Below, piece after piece: positions 52,158-60,692 of a stretch of DNA of 64,000 nucleotides. Numbering within the stretch: position 1 is the first letter of the stretch; the number at the start of each line of letters is the position of its first letter. The notes beneath the pieces are model-generated. The model saw only the letters and a list, made by a program, of their open reading frames with translations. It was not told the origin of the DNA and searched no databases. The position numbers and the translations under genes are program-made. Source of the DNA: Roseateles sp. XES5 (GTDB lineage Bacteria > Pseudomonadota > Alphaproteobacteria > Rhizobiales > Rhizobiaceae). Where the stretch lies: the NCBI RefSeq assembly GCF_020535545.1, contig NZ_CP084753.1, positions 558,001 to 622,000 of the forward strand, read 5' to 3'.

Positions 52158-53746
52158 TCAGGCGGTGACCCAGCATTTCGTCAGGGCGTGGCCGCCCATC
52201 AGTTCGCCGTTCGGATCGTCCACCCAGCCGCCGACCCGAGCATTCGTCGCGTCGATATAGTTGTTGAACATCGGCGCGATCACGCCCCCTCGTCGCGCAG
52301 GATCATCGCCGCTTGCCGATACATGGCCTTGCGCTTGGTCTGGTCCAGCTCCGAGCGCGCGCCGATGATCAGCTTGTCGAAATCCTCGCGGAAGAAGCGG
52401 GTGTCGTTCCACTCCGCCTTGGAAAGATAGGCGATGGAGTAGACCTGGTCCTGCGTCGGCCGTCCCGTCCAGTAGGACATGGAGAAGGGCTGCTTGTTCC
52501 AGACGTCCGACCAGTAGCCGTCGCCGGGCTCGCGCTTGATCTCGATCGGAATGCCGCATTTGGCGGCGCTCTGCTGGAAGAGCTGTGCCGCGTCGACCGC
52601 GCCGGGGAAGGCGACATCAGAGGTGCGCAGCGTGACCGGGCCGCTATGCCCCGATTTCTTGAAGTGCTCGGCGGCTTTTTCCGGATCGAACTTGCGCTGC
52701 TCGATGTCGTCGTCGAACAGCGGATAGCCCTTGATCATCGGCGTGTCGTTGCCGACCGTGCCGTAGCCGCTCAGGATCTTCTGCACCATCTCCTCGCGGT
52801 CGACGGCATATTTCAGCGCCAGCCGCAGGTCGTTGTTGTCGAAGGGCGCCGTGTTGCAATGGGCGATCATCACATAGTGGCCCTTGCCCGGCACGTTGCG
52901 GATCGTCACGCCCGGAAGGCGCTTGATCAGCTCGACCACCTTCGGCTCGACGCGGTTGATCATGTCGATCTGCCCGCCCTGCAACGCCGCCGTGCGGGCG
53001 GTCGAATCGTTGATGACGATGATCTCGATGCTATCGGCATGGCCGCGCTGGTCGCTGCCCCAGTAGCCCGGATGCTTTTCGCCGACATGGCGCACGCCCG
53101 GCTCGTTGACGGTGACCTTGTACGGCCCCGTGCCGATGCCGGCGTTCGGATTGTCGCGGCCGCCGTTCGGCTGGATCATCAGGTGATAGTCGCTGACCAC
53201 ATAGGGAAGGTCGGCATTGGCCTCCTTCAGCGTGATCACCACGTTGCGGCCATCGGCTTTCACCGTGTCGAACTCGGCGACGAAGGCGAGCGCGGCCGAC
53301 TTGGAATTGGCGTCCGCATGGCGCTCGAAGGTGGCGACGACGTCTTCCGGCGTGAGCGGCTTGCCATTGTGGAAGGTGACGTCCTGACGGATGCGGAAGG
53401 TCCAGGTCTTGGCGTCGGGCGAGGCCTCGTAGGACTCGGCAAGTCGGTATTCGATCTCGCCGGCAGGCGAAATCTCAAGCAGTTGCTCGCCCCAGCAGCG
53501 GCCGATCGTGTAGGGCACCTGGCTTGCCCAGGTCGCGGGGTCGAGGCTGTCGGTGGCCGCCCCGCCGACGAGGCCGGCGCGCAACACGCCGCCCTTGACC
53601 GGGCCTTCCGCGCGGGCGGCGCTGGTCAGAAGCGCGTTCGCCGCTGTCAGAGACAGGCCAAGCAAAGCGGCACGGCCAAGAAATTCACGGCGGGAAAGCC
53701 GCCCATGGATGACGAGACGGCTCAGATGATCGAGTTCGGTGGTCAC
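52158..53746 (-). pseudogene. Frameshifted peptide/oligopeptide ABC substrate-binding protein (SBP_bac_5)
   Basis: A family 5 binding protein (about 529 residues if intact) with a Tat signal (RLSRREFLGRAALLG) and typical GGVLRAGLVGGAATDSLDP, TFRIRQDVTFHNGKPLTPEDV and GIGTGPYKV. The reading frame ends early at 52280 after ILRDEGA; the lost C-terminus (GVIAPMFNNYIDATNARVGGW...) continues in another frame to 52158. One G is missing from a run of five Gs at about 52282-52286. The GTG at 53746 has GGGAGGA upstream. No permease or ATPase genes accompany it. A true loss or a sequencing error in the homopolymer are both possible. Confidence 0.8.
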
Positions 53747-53828
53747 AGTCGCATTCCTCCCAGAATTGACGTGACCATCCTGCATCCCGGCGAGCCTCGT
53801 TGCCAAGGGTCATTTCTCGCGACAGCCC

Positions 53829-54692
53829 TCAGCGGGCGAACTTTCGCGCGCCGGCGACGCAGAGCACGATGGCAAGCGTCGTCGCGACCATCAGGGGGCT
53901 GACCTTCTCGTGCAGCAGGCCGGCGGCGAGCAGCAGGCCGAAGAACGGCTGGAGAAGCTGCAATTGCCCCACTGCTGCGATGCCGCCGAGCGCAAGGCCG
54001 CGATACCAGAAGACGAAGCCGACCAGCATGCTGAAGATGGAGACATAGGCGAGCCCCATCCACGCATCGCCGCCGATGCCCGCGAAGGTGCCGGGAAGCG
54101 TGGCGAGCATGATAGCCGCCATGGCCGGCAGCGATAGCACGAGCGCCCAGGAGATGACCTGCCAGCCGCCGAGGCTGCGCGAGAGCTTCGCTCCCTCCGC
54201 ATAGCCGAGGCCGCAGGCGATGACCGCCGCGACCATCAGGAGATCGCCGACGACGGAGATTTCCGCGCCGGCACTCAGCGCGAACCCCACCACGGTGGCG
54301 CTGCCGAGGCAGGAGAAGAGCCAGAACAGCGGTTTTGGCCGTTCACCGCCGCGCAAGACGCCGAAGATGGCGGTCGCCAGCGGTAGAAGGCCGATGAAAA
54401 CGATGGAATGGGCGGCCGTGATATATTGCAGCGCCAGCGCCGTCAGCAGCGGAAAGCCGACGACGACGCCGAGCGCGACGATGACCAGCGCCTTGAGATC
54501 CGCCCGCGAGGGCCTCTGCTGCCGGAGCGCCAGAAGCAGTGCCGCCGCCAGGACGGCGGCAATGACCGCCCGCGCCGATGTCAGGAACATCGGCGAAAAA
54601 TCGGCCACCGCAATGCGCGTCGCCGGCAGAGAACCGCTGAAGATAATGACGCCGAGCAGCCCGCTGCCCCAACCTTCCATGGATGTTTTCAT
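53829..54692 (-). CDS. EamA/DMT-family transporter
   Basis: 287-residue membrane protein with ten hydrophobic segments in two EamA repeats: about 5-135 (LPATRIAVADFSPMFLTSARA, LTALALQYITAAHSIVFIGLLPL) and 145-287 (SWALVLSLPAMAAIML, SIFSMLVGFVFWYRGLALGGIA). The ATG at 54692 is preferred over longer frames. It is divergent from a MocR-type regulator with a palindromic gap, so it probably exports or imports an amine or amino-acid metabolite sensed by that regulator. Confidence 0.85.
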   Translation of the reverse strand: MKTSMEGWGSGLLGVIIFSGSLPATRIAVADFSPMFLTSARAVIAAVLAAALLLALRQQRPSRADLKALVIVALGVVVGFPLLTALALQYITAAHSIVFIGLLPLATAIFGVLRGGERPKPLFWLFSCLGSATVVGFALSAGAEISVVGDLLMVAAVIACGLGYAEGAKLSRSLGGWQVISWALVLSLPAMAAIMLATLPGTFAGIGGDAWMGLAYVSIFSMLVGFVFWYRGLALGGIAAVGQLQLLQPFFGLLLAAGLLHEKVSPLMVATTLAIVLCVAGARKFAR

Positions 54693-54749
54693 GATCCCTC
54701 GCATTCCCCCCTCGATACATCCGGGGGATTGGCAAAGGCAGAGACAAAG

Positions 54750-54791
54750 CCATACAATTACGGCGAACTGTACTGGTATGATAACCCATAC
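54750..54791. promoter_or_regulatory. CCATAC repeats in the MocR/DMT intergenic region
   Basis: CCATAC occurs at 54750 and 54786, 36 bases apart in the same direction, with the reverse GTATG at 54776-54780 forming GTATG-N6-CATAC. Direct repeats with a variable inverted partner are usual for MocR/PdxR-type operators. Confidence 0.5.
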
Positions 54792-54804
54792 GATAGAAAG
54801 TGAC

Positions 54805-56223
54805 ATGACGGTGGAAACTGCCGGAGGACGCACCCTCGAGGTCATGGCGGCCATTCGCGACCGCATCGCCGCGCGGGCGCTCGCCCCGGGCGACCGGCTC
54901 CCTTCGATCCGCCGTTTTGCGACCACGATGGGCGTTTCGCCATCGACGGTGGTCGAGGCCTACGACCGGCTTGCGGCAGAAGGCCTGATCCGGGCGCAAC
55001 GGGGCTCCGGCTTCTATGTCGCCAATAGCGCCCAGCCGCCGCTGAAGCTGGCAGCCGAAACGCCGAGAGCGCAGGCCGTCGATCCCTTCTGGGTGTCGCG
55101 ACAGTCGCTCGACGCGGACGAGGCCGCGCTGAAGCCGGGCTGCGGCTGGCTGCCGGCGGACTGGATGCCGAACGAGGCGCTGCGCCGCGCCATCCGCGGC
55201 CTCGCCCGCAGCGACAGCACCCTGCTTGCCTATTACGGCAGCACGCGCGGCTCACCGGCGCTCCGACGGCTTCTGCTCGCCCGGCTGGCGGAAGACGGCA
55301 TAGAGGCAGGCCCGGAGCACCTGATGCTGACGAATACGGGCACGCAGGCACTCGACCTCGTCTGCCGCTTTCTGCTCCGGCCCGGCGATTGCGTGCTCAT
55401 CGACGATCCCTGCTACTTCAACTTCCAGGCCTTGCTGAAAGCGCATCAGGTCCGGCTCGTCGGCGTACCCTATACGCCCGCAGGCCCCGATATCGCGGCT
55501 CTTGAAAGCGTGCTCGCTACGGAGCGGCCACGGCTCTACATCACCAACTCGGCAATCCACAATCCGACCGGCGCGACCCTTTCCCCGCAGGTGGCCCATC
55601 GTCTGCTGAACGCCGCGACGGGCGGCGACATGACGATCGTGGAGGACGACATCTTCGCCGATTTCGAGCCGGAGCCTTCGACCCGCCTCGCGGCCCTCGA
55701 TGGGCTTTCCCGCGTCATCCGCATCGGCAGCTACTCCAAGACCCTCTCCGCCTCGGCGCGTTGCGGCTATATCGCCGCACGTCCGGACTGGATCGAGGGA
55801 CTGGTGGATTTGCAGATCGCCACGAATTTCGGCGGACCGAACCCGATCTCCAGCGAAATCATCGCGCATATGCTGTCCGGCGGCAGCTACCGCAAGCACA
55901 TGGAGGAGCTGCGCCGGAGGCTGGTGCGTGCCCGGCGCGAAACGGCGGACCGGCTGCGCCGGCTCGGCATCGAACCCTGGCTCCTGCCGCGCGGCGGCTT
56001 CAACCTGTGGTGCCGCCTGCCGGAAGAGCTCGAATCCGGAGAGGTCGCGCAGGCTGCAATTGCAGAGGGCGTCGTGCTCGCTCCCGGCAATGTCTTCTCC
56101 GTTTCGGCGGGCGCGGCGGGTTTCATGCGCTTCAATGTCGCCCATATGCAGGAGCCGCGCGTCTACGCGGCCCTGACGGCCGCGATGCGGCGGGCGGGCG
56201 CAGCGAAGGGCCGGGAATCGTAA
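54805..56223 (+). CDS. MocR-family transcriptional regulator (GntR HTH fused to aminotransferase)
   Basis: 472 residues. The GntR winged helix is at about 10-75 (LAPGDRLPSIRRFATTMGVS, VVEAYDRLAAEGLIRAQRG). An aminotransferase class I-like domain is at about 95-465 with NSAIHNPTGATLS, IVEDDIFADF and the PLP Lys in IGSYSKTLSASARCGY. The ATG at 54805 has only a weak upstream GAAAG. It is divergent from the DMT transporter and probably regulates it. Confidence 0.9.
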   Translation: MTVETAGGRTLEVMAAIRDRIAARALAPGDRLPSIRRFATTMGVSPSTVVEAYDRLAAEGLIRAQRGSGFYVANSAQPPLKLAAETPRAQAVDPFWVSRQSLDADEAALKPGCGWLPADWMPNEALRRAIRGLARSDSTLLAYYGSTRGSPALRRLLLARLAEDGIEAGPEHLMLTNTGTQALDLVCRFLLRPGDCVLIDDPCYFNFQALLKAHQVRLVGVPYTPAGPDIAALESVLATERPRLYITNSAIHNPTGATLSPQVAHRLLNAATGGDMTIVEDDIFADFEPEPSTRLAALDGLSRVIRIGSYSKTLSASARCGYIAARPDWIEGLVDLQIATNFGGPNPISSEIIAHMLSGGSYRKHMEELRRRLVRARRETADRLRRLGIEPWLLPRGGFNLWCRLPEELESGEVAQAAIAEGVVLAPGNVFSVSAGAAGFMRFNVAHMQEPRVYAALTAAMRRAGAAKGRES

Positions 56224-56317
56224 ATTCGGGCGCTGGGAGGCGCGGAATCGCGCCGCATTAAATCTCCCTCAATTCCTTCATGGCATTGGCTGTCTGTCGC
56301 ATACGAAGGAGAGCCGC

Positions 56318-56536
56318 ATGGCTTTGATCGATTTCCGGACCACGCACAATCAGGTCGTCTACATCAACCCGGACCACGTGGCCTATGTCACGTCCTTCGA
56401 GGAGGATGTCAGCATCATCGCGCTGGCGATCACCGGCGCCAGCGGAAAGCCCGTGGTGCTCTATGTGCGCGGCCATGTCGAACTCATCCAGCAGAAGCTC
56501 GAAAGAGGCCCCGTTCGCAAGACCGCCGCCGCCTAG
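56318..56536 (+). CDS. Small conserved-looking protein of unknown function
   Basis: 72 residues after an AAGGAGA site. Sequence pattern YINPDHVAYVTSFEED followed by VVLYVRGHVELIQQKL recalls the FlbD-like fold (short beta-strands with INP..V..V), but the match is too weak to assign. No signal or membrane segment. Its TAG stop is the first three bases of a dispersed repeat element. Confidence 0.6.
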   Translation: MALIDFRTTHNQVVYINPDHVAYVTSFEEDVSIIALAITGASGKPVVLYVRGHVELIQQKLERGPVRKTAAA

Positions 56537-56636
56537 AGTTTGTCAGGGAAAAGTGGAAACCGGTTTTCCCGAAAAGACAAACGAAAACAAAAGAATTTAG
56601 AGCATGTCTGGTTCAATCTGAACCTGACATGCTCTA
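56534..56636. repeat. Dispersed intergenic element, copy 2
   Basis: 103-bp copy of the element at 32816-32917, differing by one inserted A and one G-to-A change in the left part. The TAG at its left end is the stop codon of the small gene at 56318. The right end is 6 bases from the stop of the next convergent transporter gene. The hairpin with a T-rich tail on the minus strand would terminate that gene. Confidence 0.85.
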
Positions 56637-56642
56637 GCCTGA

Positions 56643-57530
56643 TCACCGCCGTTTCGCGGCGACGTCGAGCAGCAGGAAGGCCGTGACGACGGCAAGGCCG
56701 GCAGCCGTCAGCCATGACCAGGAATAGAGCGGCGACAGGCCTTCGATGAGGAAGGTCAGCACCGGCAGCGCCGCCATCGTCACCATCACGGTATAGGGAT
56801 CGCAGCGGCCGATGCCGATCTGCAGCAGGTAGAGCGGTGCCAGCACGCCGACCAGCGAGACCGCGAGAAGCGCGGCAACGAGGGGTCCCGACCATTCGAT
56901 CGCTGCGACATCGGTTCCGAAGGTCATTGCCAGCGACAACGGCAGGATGAGGTAGAACCGGTGCGCGAGAACCGCACCGAACTTCCAGCCCCTCTCCAGC
57001 AGCGTCTTCGACGCAACGGTGATCAGCACGGCGCCGATACCCGCCGCAACGCTTGCCGCAAGCCCAAGCCACGCCGTCTTGCCGAAGGAGGCGAAGCCGC
57101 TGCCATGGAGGGCTGCCGCCGCGAGGATGGCGCAGCCGGCAAGGATGCCGATGCAGACGACAAGCCGAGCCGCGGATGGATGCTCACCCTTCGTGAGGCG
57201 CGCGATGAGGATAGCGAGGATCGGGCCGATGCCGATCTCCACCGCCCCGACGATAGCCGGCTCGATGCGCTTCAGGGCGTAGAAGAAGCTGAGGAAGGTG
57301 AGTGCGGTGGCGGCATTGAGCAGCAGCAGCGGCCCGAATGCCCTCGCCCCGGCGCCGCGCCAGGACAGCGCAAGGAAGAACGCCGCCGTGAGGGCGAAGC
57401 TGACGAGCACGAAGAAGGGCGTCGGAAGTGACCCCAGCCATGTCCCGTACATAACCTTTCCGATGGCCTGCAGCAGCACCGCAAGCACGATCATGGCGCG
57501 GCCGAAAGCGGCTGCCTGTACAGAAGACAT
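56643..57530 (-). CDS. EamA/DMT-family transporter
   Basis: 295-residue, ten-helix transporter of the RhtA-like group: MYGTWLGSLPTPFFVLVSFA, RIEPAIVGAVEIGIGPILAIL, and VLAPLYLLQIGIGRCDPYTV near the end. The ATG at 57530 has GGGAGGAACC upstream. Substrate unknown; the family includes amino-acid and metabolite exporters. Confidence 0.85.
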   Translation of the reverse strand: MSSVQAAAFGRAMIVLAVLLQAIGKVMYGTWLGSLPTPFFVLVSFALTAAFFLALSWRGAGARAFGPLLLLNAATALTFLSFFYALKRIEPAIVGAVEIGIGPILAILIARLTKGEHPSAARLVVCIGILAGCAILAAAALHGSGFASFGKTAWLGLAASVAAGIGAVLITVASKTLLERGWKFGAVLAHRFYLILPLSLAMTFGTDVAAIEWSGPLVAALLAVSLVGVLAPLYLLQIGIGRCDPYTVMVTMAALPVLTFLIEGLSPLYSWSWLTAAGLAVVTAFLLLDVAAKRR

Positions 57531-57645
57531 GGTTCCTCCCATCGCTGGTCGTATCGAAGACCTGCGCATAACACGGATAGGCTGCATGCTGGCAAGAGCC
57601 TGCATCGGCGCAGGGCGTTTTCCATCCCTGCGCCAACGGTTTCGA

Positions 57646-58278
57646 TCAGCCATCCTCGCCGCGAGCCGCCCCGGACAGCGCCGTCCGTTCCGGCAAATCA
57701 CCGACATCGATGACGATGCGGCTGCCATCCCGCGCGGGCCGGCGCAGGGCGTCCTTGTGGAACGGCGCGGCCTTCAGTCTTCCCGTTTCCTGCAAGGCCT
57801 GAAGCCGTGACCGGGACAGGTCCAGTTCCGCGGCAAGAAGCCTGTCGAGCCTCAGCGAACCCTGCACCGGAACCGAAAGGACGATCTCGATCCTGTTCCA
57901 GACGGAGGCCTGCGAAAGCACGGTTTTCCGGACCCTGCTTTCGGGGAAGATCTCGATGCGCGGCACCTTCCGCCGCAGCGCCTCGATATCGAAAGCGTGG
58001 CGGCGCGCCCATTGCACGTCATTGGATTGCAGGGCCTGCAAGGTCGCGGGGTCGATCTCCCGGATGTTCCGGCGTTCGAAGAGCGAGCGGTTCCAGGTCC
58101 TGTCGCAAACCGTGCATTTGTAGATCAGCCAGGCATCGAGCTTCTTGCCATTGGCGTTGAGCCTCAGCCTGTCGCTCGACCGGAACGGTCTTGGCCCGCC
58201 GCAGGTGCTGCAGGCGATGATCGGCTGCGGCGCGGCGGTGGGAACGATGGTCCAGCGGACCACAAGAGTATTTTGCAT
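57646..58278 (-). CDS. DUF1062-family protein
   Basis: 210 residues. N-terminal half with two zinc-ribbon Cys pairs, CSTCGGPRPFRSSDR (about 23-26) and CTVCDRTW (about 55-58), typical of DUF1062. The C-terminal part (about 140-200) resembles an S4-like RNA-binding region: LRLDRLLAAELDLSRSRLQAL. No catalytic function is known. Start at 58278 (ATG) or 58311 (GTG) cannot be decided; neither has a strong ribosome-binding site. Confidence 0.75.
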   Translation of the reverse strand: MQNTLVVRWTIVPTAAPQPIIACSTCGGPRPFRSSDRLRLNANGKKLDAWLIYKCTVCDRTWNRSLFERRNIREIDPATLQALQSNDVQWARRHAFDIEALRRKVPRIEIFPESRVRKTVLSQASVWNRIEIVLSVPVQGSLRLDRLLAAELDLSRSRLQALQETGRLKAAPFHKDALRRPARDGSRIVIDVGDLPERTALSGAARGEDG

Positions 58279-58616
58279 GTCGTCTTGGTCTTCCGAAAGG
58301 AAGTTCACCAAGAGGAAGTCATGAGATTCCCGTTACGGGCGCGGCGTGGCGGTTGCTTCGAGGGCGGAAGAGCTGAGGCAGCCGGAAACGGCTGCGCATG
58401 GCACAGGTCGACAATGCCAGACCGGTCTCAGACCACCACCCGATGAACAGGGCACGGCTCGGCACGGCAAACGCCATGCTGCTCCGTGGGGTGAACGGGG
58501 TGAGACCGGTGTTTACGACGGCAAAACGGAACCTCTGTGCGCCAAAGCTCTTCGCCGCAGCCTTAGCAAATGCCGGCACACATGAAAAGCGCCGACGCTC
58601 GGGAACGCGGCGACGC
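58279..58616. other. Intergenic region without recognised genes
   Basis: 338 bases between the DUF1062 gene and the polyamine-type transporter. ORFs are present on both strands, but their peptides look like shadow translations, without a start signal or recognisable pattern. No terminator or repeat stood out. Confidence 0.6.
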
Positions 58617-59438
58617 CTAGGCCGTCGCTTCCGTACGACGGGACCGGCGGTTGAGCAGAACGGACACGCCGAGCAGCAGCATGGAGAGCAGCATCACCAC
58701 GGTCGCGGCGGCGGCGATGGTGGGGGTGAGCGTGTCGCGGGCGATGGTGAACATCTCGCGCGGCAGGGTGCGCTGCCCCGGGCCGGCGAGGAAGACCGTG
58801 ACGACGACTTCGTCGAGCGACGTGGCGAAGGCGAAGATGGCGCCGGATCCGATGCCCGGCAGGATGGCCGGCAACGTGACGGCCCGGAAGCTCTCGAGCG
58901 GCGTCGCACCCATGCTGGCCGCGGCCCAGAGCAGCCGGCGGTCGAGCGCCGTCAGCACGGCGGAGACGGTGACGACCACGAAGGGCACGGCAAGCGCCGT
59001 ATGCGCCAGAACGAGGCCGATGAAGGTGGCGGTGAGGCCGATCATCGAAAAGAGGAAGTACATGCCGACACCGACGATCACTACCGGCGCGACCATGGGA
59101 ATGAGCAGGAAACCGTTGATCAGCCGGCGACCCGGCAGGCCGGGCGTGGCAAGCCCGAGCGCCGCCATGGTGCCGAGCGGCGTTGCCAGCGCCGTCGTCG
59201 CCACTGCTACCATGAGGCTGTTGGCGAGCGCGTCGGTCCAGGTCGGCGTGGTGAAGAACTCCACATACCAGCGCAGCGAGAAGCCCTTGATCGGGTAGCT
59301 GAAGTCGCCGCCCGAATTGAACGAGAAGAGCACGATCACCACCAGCGGCACCATCAGGAAGACGAGGCTCAGGATGGCGACGGTGGCAAGGGCGATATTG
59401 CCGCAGCGGGCGGCGGGGGTGATCACGCGCGCGGTCAT
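58617..59438 (-). CDS. Spermidine/putrescine-type ABC transporter permease (PotC-like)
   Basis: 273-residue inner-membrane permease with six helices and the EAA loop at about residues 175-195 (AAASMGATPLESFRAVTLP). Family features include SFNSGGDFSYPIKGFSLRWYVEF near residue 38. GGAGGTAGG lies before the ATG at 59438; the longer frame to 59492 overlaps the preceding permease and is not needed. Last gene of the operon. Confidence 0.88.
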   Translation of the reverse strand: MTARVITPAARCGNIALATVAILSLVFLMVPLVVIVLFSFNSGGDFSYPIKGFSLRWYVEFFTTPTWTDALANSLMVAVATTALATPLGTMAALGLATPGLPGRRLINGFLLIPMVAPVVIVGVGMYFLFSMIGLTATFIGLVLAHTALAVPFVVVTVSAVLTALDRRLLWAAASMGATPLESFRAVTLPAILPGIGSGAIFAFATSLDEVVVTVFLAGPGQRTLPREMFTIARDTLTPTIAAAATVVMLLSMLLLGVSVLLNRRSRRTEATA

Positions 59439-59442
59439 GGTC

Positions 59443-60633
59443 CTACCTCCGCTGGCCGTTGCTGCCGCTCGCCAGAAAGTTCTGGAGGGCATAGAGCGAC
59501 ATGGTCGCGGTGAGCAGGATGAGGCCGAGCGAGGAGGCGAGACCCCAGTTGAGCGTGCCCGTGGTGAAGAGCGCGATGTAGTAGCTGATCATCTGGTCCG
59601 CCGGGCCGCCGACGAGCATGGGCGTGATATAGAAACCGAGCGTCACCACGAAGACCATCAGCGTGCCGGCCATCATGCCGGGCATGGCTTGCGGCAGATA
59701 GACCCGGAAGAAGGCATGGACGGGCGTCGCGCCAAGGGAAAGCGCGGCGCGGTAAAGCCGGGCATCGATGGAGCGCATGTTGCTGAGCAGCGGGAAGATC
59801 ATGAAGGGCAGCATGACATGCACCAGCGCGACGATGACGCCGAAGCGATTGTAAAGCAGCTGGAACGGCGTATCGATGAGGCCGAGATCCATCAGCAGCG
59901 TGTTGATGACGCCGCGATCCTGCAGGAGCGCGAGCCAGGAGGTGGTGCGCACGAGGATCGAGGTCCAGAATGGCAGCAGCACCATCAGCAGGAGGATATT
60001 ATGCACGCGCGGCGTCTGCCGCAGCAGGAAGGCGCAAAGCGGAAAGGCGATGAGCAGCGTGATCACCGACGTTACCAGTGCGATCACGAAAGTGCGCACG
60101 ATGATCGATCGGTATAGCCCGCCATCCCGCGAGGGGACGACGCCTTCGACGTAGTCGTGCTTGAGGTCGAAGGCGGAAAGAAGATGGTAGCTGCCTGCCG
60201 GCCCCACCGCGCGCTTCATGATCTGCCAACTGCCGTTATCGCCCCATTTCGGATTGATCGAGGCGAGCGGCAGCGTCTTGCCGCCGTCGAGCGCACGCTT
60301 GGTGGATTGCAGCAGGGCGCGGAAGCCCGCATCCTCGTAGGAAAGCCGGCGGCTGAGCGATGCGAGCGCCGCACGATCGGCCGCCTTGAGGTCGGCGGCG
60401 AGCGCCGTCTCGGCCTCCTCGCCGGGAAGTCCCCTGCCGTCCCAGGAAGCAAGCGCGGCTGATGTCGCCGGAAGCGCGGCCTGCATTTCCGGATCGGCCA
60501 CGGAGCGCCAGACGATCAGGCCGGCGGGCACGAGAAATGTCGCCATCAGGAAAAGCAGGAGCGGCGCGATCAGCGCATAACCGCGCCACATCGCTCCCCG
60601 CTTCCCCACGAACAAACCGCCATCCGACGCCAT
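59443..60633 (-). CDS. Spermidine/putrescine-type ABC transporter permease (PotB-like) with large periplasmic insert
   Basis: 396 residues, about 100 longer than PotB. The first helix (about 17-43) is followed by a hydrophilic insert of about 120 residues (48-165; containing NPKWGDNGSW) before the other five helices. The EAA loop is at about 290-310 (AALSLGATPVHAFFRVYLP). Long-loop PotB-like permeases of this kind occur in alphaproteobacterial polyamine-type systems. The insert faces the periplasm and may contact the binding protein. Confidence 0.87.
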   Translation of the reverse strand: MASDGGLFVGKRGAMWRGYALIAPLLLFLMATFLVPAGLIVWRSVADPEMQAALPATSAALASWDGRGLPGEEAETALAADLKAADRAALASLSRRLSYEDAGFRALLQSTKRALDGGKTLPLASINPKWGDNGSWQIMKRAVGPAGSYHLLSAFDLKHDYVEGVVPSRDGGLYRSIIVRTFVIALVTSVITLLIAFPLCAFLLRQTPRVHNILLLMVLLPFWTSILVRTTSWLALLQDRGVINTLLMDLGLIDTPFQLLYNRFGVIVALVHVMLPFMIFPLLSNMRSIDARLYRAALSLGATPVHAFFRVYLPQAMPGMMAGTLMVFVVTLGFYITPMLVGGPADQMISYYIALFTTGTLNWGLASSLGLILLTATMSLYALQNFLASGSNGQRR

Positions 60634-60657
60634 AGGCCGCTCCCTGCCCGGTTCGAG

Positions 60658-60683
60658 CCCCGCGCGCAGGACTGCGCGCGGGG
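60658..60683 (-). other. Intercistronic hairpin between binding-protein and permease genes
   Basis: Perfect 11-bp stem CCCCGCGCGCA / TGCGCGCGGGG with a GGAC loop, 9 bases past the binding-protein stop. No T-tract follows on the minus strand. Same position and form as the hairpin at 7994-8024. Confidence 0.6.
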
Positions 60684-60692
60684 TTCTTCATT

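Noticed and set aside
58312..58616. Short ORFs on both strands (58346-58585 and 58319-58579)
   Set aside because: No ribosome-binding site and no recognisable protein pattern.
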